NCBI GenBank assembly: GCA_038503075.1
Contig: JBCAML010000001.1
Coordinates: 3,162,001-3,226,000 of the forward strand
DNA length: 64,000 bases
Direction: 5' to 3'
Source: Gyromitra esculenta
Lineage: Eukaryota > Ascomycota > Pezizomycetes > Pezizales > Discinaceae
Each line of letters opens with the position of its first letter. The stretch's first letter is position 1. The notes beneath the pieces were generated by a model. The model was not told where the DNA came from. It saw only the letters and a list, made by a program, of their open reading frames with translations, and ran no database searches. The position numbers were made by a program, and so were the translations under genes. Positions 57,466-64,000 of the stretch are shown here, piece after piece.

Positions 57466-57877
57466 ATAGCTGGTGGTGGATAGATCCTAGTATAGAAGAG
57501 ATATTGTAGATGAAATGGTGTATCGGTCACGAGGAAAATGTTGGCATGATTATCTTTGGGAGATAGGGAAGATTGAGGACTGGGGAGGGCTCTGGGAAGT
57601 CTGAAAGGTCTCTGTTGACATTTCGCCTAAAACAGCCAAGCGTGAGGTCCTGGTGTGCTTGGGTCACTGTCCATACGCGAGACGCGTTCAACCCATGGCA
57701 ACCATCTGCCCCGCCTCATCTCAGTCCCGCTATCGACAAAAACAAAAACCTTCCGCGCATTGGTAAAGTAGAGCATCATCAGTGCCAGCACTACAACACA
57801 AAAGAGGTAGAAAAGGAGCTACGAAGGAAGTCCACCACTAGGAACTTCTCAATTGATACTGCCAGCAACACTCGATA
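57466..57877. promoter_or_regulatory. Shared SGO1-DAD2 promoter with MCB-like sites
   Basis: This 412-bp gap separates the two divergent start codons. ACGCGT at 57682-57687 is the MluI cell-cycle box (MCB) bound by MBF in yeasts, and ACGCGA at 57675-57680 is a near-match one base upstream. Both genes act in mitotic chromosome segregation, so joint cell-cycle control is plausible. The binding itself is inferred. Confidence 0.6.
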
Positions 57878-58431
57878 ATGTCAAACTACCAGAACCGATA
57901 CTCCCAACATTTCCGCCAGCCTTCTGCATCAGCCTCCTCCGCAGGATCTCAATCCCCCGCCCTCGTTGCACGGATAAACGAAAAGAGGCAGGAGCTCGAG
58001 AACCTGATAGCGCTGCGAGACTTATCCGCTGGTTTAGCAAAGCAAATGGAGCAGCTGGAAGAAAAGCTAGCGACGCTGGCAGATGGGACTGAGGGTAGCT
58101 CTCTTCAACCAATATAGCTGGCTGGTGGGGCGATGGCTCGAGCTGATACGAACACTTTTATAGCTGTTGCGGCGGTATTATCAAACTGGCATAATGTGCT
58201 CCGGGCAATTGCTATGGCTTCTGGTAATACCCTACCTTGGGTTGTACCTTACACCTCACACACTAACACACCGCCATAGCGAAAATACCCCAACCTAAAG
58301 AATCTACTGAAGATCCATTCGCAATTCGCACAAAGGAGGAAGAGAATGATGGTCTGCGGCGAGACGAGAATGGTGTCATAATGCCGCAGACGCTTGTCAG
58401 GATCCCAGTACTCTCACAGCAGCAAAAGTAG
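57878..58431 (+). CDS. DAD2: DASH complex subunit Dad2
   Basis: Three exons (57878-58094, 58164-58223, 58280-58431) give about 142 residues. Both introns are short (69 and 56 bases) with GTAGCT..TATAG and GTAATA..CATAG borders, and both split an Ala codon. The N-terminal helix LVARINEKRQELENLIALRD, then LAKQMEQLEEKLATLADGTE, then AVAAVLSNWHNVLRAIAMAS, and finally IPQPKESTEDPF and MPQTLVRIP are the order of fungal Dad2. The protein belongs to the DASH/Dam1 ring that couples kinetochores to microtubules. Without the introns the first frame would stop at residue 79. The pairing with shugoshin in one divergent unit is notable. Confidence 0.92.
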
Positions 58432-60373
58432 CTTGAAGAGTGAGGGTGGGTGATGTACATTTTATGGGGTATCGTCTATCGGAAATCTTTTTTTTATAGA
58501 AGAGCAGCATTTAGGGGGCGCATTGGGTTGGAGTATGGAGTACAGTTGGATGCGATGCACGATTGTGCTAATATAGGGGTTGGATCTAGAGCATATATGC
58601 ATCAATCCGTGGGTTACGCTAATCAAAGGTTTCAAAAGAATTTATAAGTATTTTGTAAGAACATTTAGTTCTCGTATATCTACTGCGAAACCTATAAATA
58701 TCTCGAGTTGGGGTCAAACCACATATTCTGCTTTAAGGATTATAATATCAATTCCTCATAGTGATTACCCCAGTGTCAGGCAGACATTGTCTCCTATAGC
58801 TAGGTTATGGTAATAAAATACATCATTAGGATCCCTCGAGGTGGTGTTGGTGGTGTTGGTGTTGGTGATGAAGAGCATTGGTCGAAGAGAACTCGTCTTC
58901 ATGAGTCCCATGATAAACTTGAGTGGTGAAGAGATTATAAAAGAGGGTGAAATTGTGGAGAACTCCGGCACACAGCACAAAATATTCACTTCCACAGAGC
59001 CCTACATAGTTTCGTTTATTGTTTTTATTGGTTTACGGCGCATGGACATATATAGCTCACATCACTAGTTTAAAATGAGGGTTGACGGATTTTCAGAGTT
59101 TAGAAATGTACTTCATTCCTAGTGATCCTTTCTATACATTTTATGCTAGTGCCTTCATAGTACACCTTATGTATTTAGGTTGAAACGCAAAGAGCTTTTC
59201 TCAACTGCAGCGTGACGTTACCTTGATAATAGATCATGCCTAGGAAACCATCGAGTAGCAGCTATTTTCTATTAAATTTTTCTCGAAGCAGTTCTTGGAC
59301 TAATTATAAGGAAATGAAGAATTCGTAATATGTAAATTTACCTGCAACAAGACCTTTTACATGTCAGTTTTTTTTCTTCTCTTTATCTCCACGGGGTAGA
59401 AATTAATATATATCACGTAGGTGTTATGAAGGCAATTGTAAACATCAATCGCCGCACCGCACCCCCAACCCGATCTGTTCCTAAAGCGAATTCATTGGTT
59501 GATGTAGGTGTCCGTTTTCCCGGGGTGGTTGACATGACGACTGGTCACTGTTACTAGATCCAACGGATTAGAGGTATAAGCTGAACCTTTCGACAGGATG
59601 AGTTGATATTACCGAAGCATTGGCGGTTTGACATGTATCATACCCTCATTGGCCAAGGCATTATTTACCGGCGTGTCGTCTCCAGGTAGAGAAGTGGAAT
59701 GAAGTTAGTAACGATACATGATACGCGGGAAAAATGGCCCACGAAACACTCCCTGCTGTGCTCATGCCGTATAACATATTTTTACAAGCGTATTTTTCGA
59801 ATTTGAAACTGGGAGGAAGAGTTTTTCTATTCATGGCCTATTAGTATAACAATCTAAACCAAGCATTGTAGTTGAACGCCATCTTCAAGGGGTTATCTAC
59901 CTCCTTATATTAGTATTCGGCCCTTAGGTGCATGTTCTAGCAAAAACTTCTTTCGAATTTTATTTGTTTATTGCCCGCTTAGTGAGGTTCCCGTAATACC
60001 ACGAATCACATTCCAGCTTTTAAATATGTGAGTAATTTATTGTTGGTAGTTATAGGGTATTTTTCTGGACGCCTTCTTGTCAATCATCTCGAGAATGTCG
60101 CCAATCAAGTTAAGTAAACTTCATAGCCAAGGAGATTGAAGGAACTTGTAGTAAAAACGAACCTTTCCTTTTTTTTTTTTTAAATCGATCTGCTTATGTA
60201 TATAGATGACCAGTGACTATGCGCTGCATAGAGCTTGAAAGATAACGTTGACGCTGACCACTAGGGATTGAATCCATGAAGTTGGTTTTTTGTGTCAGCA
60301 ATAGGCTAGGAGATATATGCCGTGTGGTGCCGATTTCCTTTCAGGTACCTGCGATATCGAATACACGTAGGTA
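58432..60373. other. Gene-free region
   Basis: I see no gene. There is a T-run near 60169-60180 and a GGTGTTGGTG-type minisatellite near 58842-58868 (GGT GTT repeats). Confidence 0.5.
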
Positions 60374-60782
60374 CAGTCCTGTCTGGAAAGTCCTGGCACC
60401 CTCCAGGCCCTCGCTAACGAGTATCAACCTCAACAACAATGCCCCCCCCCCCCACATACGTAATAGAGACATAGCTACTCTCGTTGGATATGGCCTTGAT
60501 TATAAAAAAAGATGCGAAACACATAGTGCTGATGAGCCGTAGGAGGCAATGCAAGAGGAGTAGAATTCTTTGGATCAAAAAAAACTAGATCTAGTAGACA
60601 GTATTCTAGAGCATATTAAGGCTATAATTTCTACTGAAGGTGATCACATAAAGTAGTAAAGTCTCATTTAGTATATCAGTATTTGTACATATCTTTCCTT
60701 TTACTATTCACTGTTCTCTTTTTCATTTTATAGCTATTCGAATCACGTTGCCCGGGGTGCTAGGACTTTCCGGACAGGACTG
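60374..60782. mobile_element. Tc1/mariner-type MITE with TA duplication
   Basis: A 409-bp element is flanked by TA (60372-60373 and 60783-60784). Its terminal inverted repeats start CAGTCCTGTCTGGAAAGTCC and CAGTCCTGTCCGGAAAGTCC and match at 26 of about 28 positions. It contains a run of 13 C near 60441 but no transposase. A TA duplication and CAGT ends point to the Tc1/mariner superfamily. Confidence 0.8.
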
Positions 60783-60784
60783 TA

Positions 60785-61842
60785 CATATGTGCTCTATAG
60801 GATTGCGGATGACACGGAACGAGAGTGATTACGTTTACACAAAAGTGCAATACTATCGATAGTTGAAGCACACAACATCGCCCAATGGGCGATGAGGTAG
60901 GTACCTCCCTATTAAATCTCACGTCTCACACATTTTTGGGACGGGTCCTGGGGGCAGAAGTTACCTGGCTAGGGGAAGTTTCGCAATAACCTGTAGTTGT
61001 CGTGATATGATCGTATCATTTGATGGCCTTTCCAGGAGTAACCTTTAAAAACGAAGGAAGGAGTCCTGCCAAAACATGACTGGAGAAAGCATATTTTTGA
61101 AACAGCACTCGTAAGTCGCTGACGCTTGTTAGCAGGATTGGACCGGCATATCATACTAAATTGCTCCGTATATATGTTTCTGTACGGGATGCAGAGCCAG
61201 TTCTGCTAACAAGCGTCATCAATTTACGAATACGTGGCCAAGATTTCCGTATGGTAGGCTGTGTCTTTTTCTGTCGCTTTTTCAATCGGTGCTGTCGTAT
61301 CTTCCATGATATTCTTTGCCAGAGTGTGATTATCTGAATCTTGGCCTAAATAAAAATCCTAAATTATTAGGCATAGACATTCGAAAAGGAGTAGAGAAAG
61401 GTTGTCTTGGTATAGAAGTTTCTCGTTGAGGCGAGACGTAATGTGTCGTTGGTATTCTCATCGGGTGTACGTCCTTGAATTATTTCTGGTAGGGTGATGT
61501 ATACGCCAATGGGGCAGGAGGAACAGCGGAATATGACGGGCATCGTTAGTCTGAATTTTCTGTCGCCGAATTTTTGTCTTCCTCTGTTATAGTGATACCT
61601 AGATTAGCACCTTAATTATTAGATGATGTACTAAACTAAGGGAGCTAACTAGCTAGAACCGAATGAATAGTTTTAAGAGAGATACTAAATCTACGAGAAT
61701 AAATCGGTTAGTACCGTAGTAATTGGCGAGTAGCCCCATGGGGGTATTGCAAAGTATGGCAAAAGATGTCGGGTCCGTCCAGGTAAATTATTGGTGGGAA
61801 AAGTCTCAGCCGCGTCCTCAGCCGCAGTAAGTACAAGATGAA
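60785..61842. other. Gene-free region with one foldback
   Basis: No gene seen. An imperfect inverted repeat (arms 61110-61141 and 61197-61228) shares the perfect 15-mer GACGCTTGTTAGCAG inside longer, diverged arms. Confidence 0.5.
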
Positions 61843-63128
61843 GTGACGGCTCCTGATAATAGCTCTTGTCACTTCACGGCACCGAAGCTCAACACTGAAA
61901 TGGCTCGAACAAAGCCAGGACCGAATGCGAAGCATGAGCCAGCAATTCCACGTACCTTGACCTCACTCGATTTATCAAAAAATATCGTCATCTTTGACGG
62001 TCGCAACAATTCACATGGTGAATCCTCAAAGCCTGCAGCGATCACACGGCTAAGTGGCAAACCCAAACAACAACGCCAAAAAGCAAAGGACCTTCATCCT
62101 CGATGGGGTAAAGTTGATCCAACAACTGAGAATCCGGATGATATTGTGCAATTATTCAATGAATGGCGGTTGCATCTTGAAAGGTTGGAAAATGCCAGTG
62201 TCAGTGGCACAACCCGGGTCAAAAAATTCATACGGAAATCATACCCACGAGAATATAAACTTAAAGCTGTGACGCTTTATCGAGTAGGTGTCACAATGAA
62301 GAGAAGGAAGGCAGAAATCTCGGCACCACCGGAATGGGAGAAAATCTCACTGAATCATGCAGCAACATTGCTCCATGTAGATCGACAAACATTGCGAAAG
62401 TGGGAGCGGACTGAAAATGATATCCTTCGATCACTGAAAGGATCTCGTCAGGTCACACGGGCAGGTACACCAAAATGGCCAGAAATGGAAGCCGAGCTTC
62501 ATATTCAGTTTAAGGTTGCACGGAATAGTGGAAGATCTGTCAATTTCAACTGGTTTGAACAGAGAGGAAAAAGGATTTTCGAAGATATATACCCCGAACA
62601 AATAGGATTTGATCCAGATAATAAGGTTGTATATGACTGTTTTTTTTCGCATGGCTGGTTTTTAGGTTTCAAAAAGAGGTGGAATATATCCTGGCGGTGT
62701 AAGACAAATATAGCTTCCAAGACCCCCGAGGACTATAGGCCTAAAATTACGATGTTTTGCAAATTCAACAGACGTAACTCACAACTACGAGAAGGAGAAA
62801 CAGAAAGTGATGTTGGTAGATTCCCATTAGGCAATATGTTTAATATGGATCAGACACCCTTTCCTTTTGAGTTTCTGACCGGTCGTACCTATGACATTAA
62901 AGGCAACAAGACTATATGGGAACGAGCATTGAGAGCCAGTTGGGTAAAACGTCAAGCAACTTTACAGCTTACAATATGCGCAGATGCAAAACAAAGATGT
63001 CAACCTCTTATGATCTTTCGAGGAACCGGAGAAACCAAAGCAATCCTGCAAGAACGATTGCAATACGATCAACGAGTCCGGGTCATCTTCAATACAAAAG
63101 GCTATAGTAACGAAAAAGTCACACTTGA
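61843..63128 (+). pseudogene. Pogo/CENP-B-type transposase, truncated by insertion
   Basis: An open frame of about 429 residues holds a psq/CENP-B-type helix-turn-helix region (SYPREYKLKAVTLYRVGVTM, LNHAATLLHVDRQTLRKWER), a second helical DNA-binding part (FFSHGWFLGFKKRWNISWRC) and the start of the DDE domain (FNMDQTPFPFEFLTGRTYDI, WVKRQATLQLTICADA), which has the first catalytic Asp in NMDQTPF. The likely start is the ATG at 61900 (MARTKPGPNAKHEPAIPRTL). Gypsy element A2 cuts it after SNEKVTLD, so the second and third catalytic residues are lost here; the remainder may lie beyond the window. No inverted repeat could be assigned to it. Confidence 0.8.
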
Positions 63129-64000
63129 TCTCAAGGGGCGAGGTTTATCTTCAAGCTCTCAGGTATCCCCCGAGATGAGCAGTGCTACTTGAAAGGAAAA
63201 CTAAGCGATGAGAGTATTCACGATGTTCCACAGGCTCTACGAAGTGTTCAAGTATAGAGGACTTGAGGGCGACGACAGCGTAAGGTTATGAGGTATAACC
63301 GAGGGTTGTATTGTAAAATACAGGAGTGTACTATAGAAGATGTTGCTTAAAGAAAGAAGAAGGAAAAGTACAACAAGAGGGGGAATCCCTTCGCTTATAT
63401 ACCACGTTCCAACTCGTTTGATGACAAAGACTTGACTCACTGCAACGGAAACCTAAAGAAACATGAAGAACAATAACATAACACAACAACCTTGTACCCC
63501 TGTACCTAACGAACCAACGAAAACAGTTATCCATGAAAGTACCCCCTCCCTTATAGCCGTGAGCTCCTGCGAACACTAACCAGACTTTCCTTGGGCTTAT
63601 CCGGGTATTGTTGGTGAAAGGCGTCTACCGCTTCAGTCTCCTTATGATAATCAGCTGGTTCCCACGTAGGTAAGGCATAACCTGTCCATTCAACCAGGTA
63701 TTGCAGTTTTCCAAGGCGAATGCGAGAATCTAGAATACTTTCGACAAGATATTCTTCGTGATCATTGACTAGGACCGGAGGTGGTGGTGGAATAATCTGA
63801 CCCGGAAGCGGGTCAACAGGAGCAGCTTTGATTAGTGAAACATGGAATACCGGATGGTACTTCATTGACATTGGTAGCTCCACTTCATAGGCGTACGCTG
63901 AAATTACTCGTTTAATTGGGAATGGGCCACTCCATTTCCAGTCCAACTTTCTTGAGTTCCTCGTTGTCCTCATGTTTTTCATAGAAATAAAGACTTCGTC
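63129..64000 (-). mobile_element. Gypsy chromovirus A2, 3' end (cut by window)
   Basis: A minus-strand A-family element inserted in the transposase. Its 3' LTR is 63129-63538 (410 bp), preceded on the left by CTTGA (63124-63128), the likely duplication. The internal part starts with the same polypurine tract as A1 (63539-63552) and holds the pol end. The other LTR is outside the window. Confidence 0.88.
63551..64000 (-). CDS. A2 pol C-terminus (partial)
   Basis: The frame is open from the window edge: MKNMRTTRNSRKLDWKWSGP, the integrase C-terminal part FHVSLIKAAP, then a chromodomain ([37 protein letters not shown]) and the tail SVRRSSRL. It closely follows A1, with no stop in the visible 150 codons. 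Confidence 0.9.
   Translation of the reverse strand, partial: DEVFISMKNMRTTRNSRKLDWKWSGPFPIKRVISAYAYEVELPMSMKYHPVFHVSLIKAAPVDPLPGQIIPPPPPVLVNDHEEYLVESILDSRIRLGKLQYLVEWTGYALPTWEPADYHKETEAVDAFHQQYPDKPKESLVSVRRSSRL

Overview
The window looks like a chromosomal segment of a filamentous ascomycete. Genes carry several short introns with GT..AG borders. Several products are typical of ascomycetes: Vtc1, an Stf2-like protein, Pep12-type syntaxin, Cex1/SCY1, shugoshin, DASH subunit Dad2 and an Ahc1-like zinc-finger protein. The mix of an F-box/ankyrin relic with very many gypsy elements fits a Pezizomycete (truffle- or morel-like) genome, but that is inference.

Layout. 1-14 kb: a gene-poor host arm with an F-box/ankyrin pseudogene (2019-2861, minus), VTC1 (4629-5175), an STF2-like gene (6402-6887, minus), a 133-bp foldback element (8222-8354), a Pep12-like Qa-SNARE gene (9080-10148) and an unrecognised acidic, serine-rich protein (11297-13834). 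14.05-43.75 kb: an almost pure nested retrotransposon block. An old Ty1/copia element (14046 on) was hit by chromodomain Ty3/gypsy elements. One gypsy copy (A1, 14806-20652) looks intact. One (B1, 25636-31528) has identical-looking LTRs but one nonsense codon. Four more (D, C, F, G) are truncated. Six solo LTRs of this superfamily and two copies of an unrelated TG..CA LTR-like repeat (X) interrupt them. 43.75-59 kb: a second host arm with an Alba-domain gene (44082-44645, minus), an Ahc1-like gene (46296-49001), a Cex1/SCYL1 gene (49914-52839), shugoshin (54966-57465, minus) and DAD2 (57878-58431). The last two are divergent and share a 412-bp promoter that carries an MCB box. 59-64 kb: gene-free DNA with a TA-flanked MITE (60374-60782), then a pogo/CENP-B-type transposase broken by another gypsy element that runs off the window end.

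The most interesting material is in the gypsy family. Gag and pol are joined by a -1 frameshift module: the slippery heptamer TTTAAAC directly before the gag stop, then a stem whose arms covary in four element copies. The PBS is not a recognisable tRNA complement but the complement of a 9-mer inside the LTR about 52 bp after its TATA box, which suggests Tf1-like self-priming. The 3' end of each of 15 LTR copies carries an invariant 12-mer next to a GGATA-loop hairpin whose stem covaries between families. The LTRs have unusual TTTCA..TGAGA ends with 5-bp target duplications. No rRNA gene, CRISPR array or intact tRNA gene was seen. All intron positions are read by eye from splice signals and frame.
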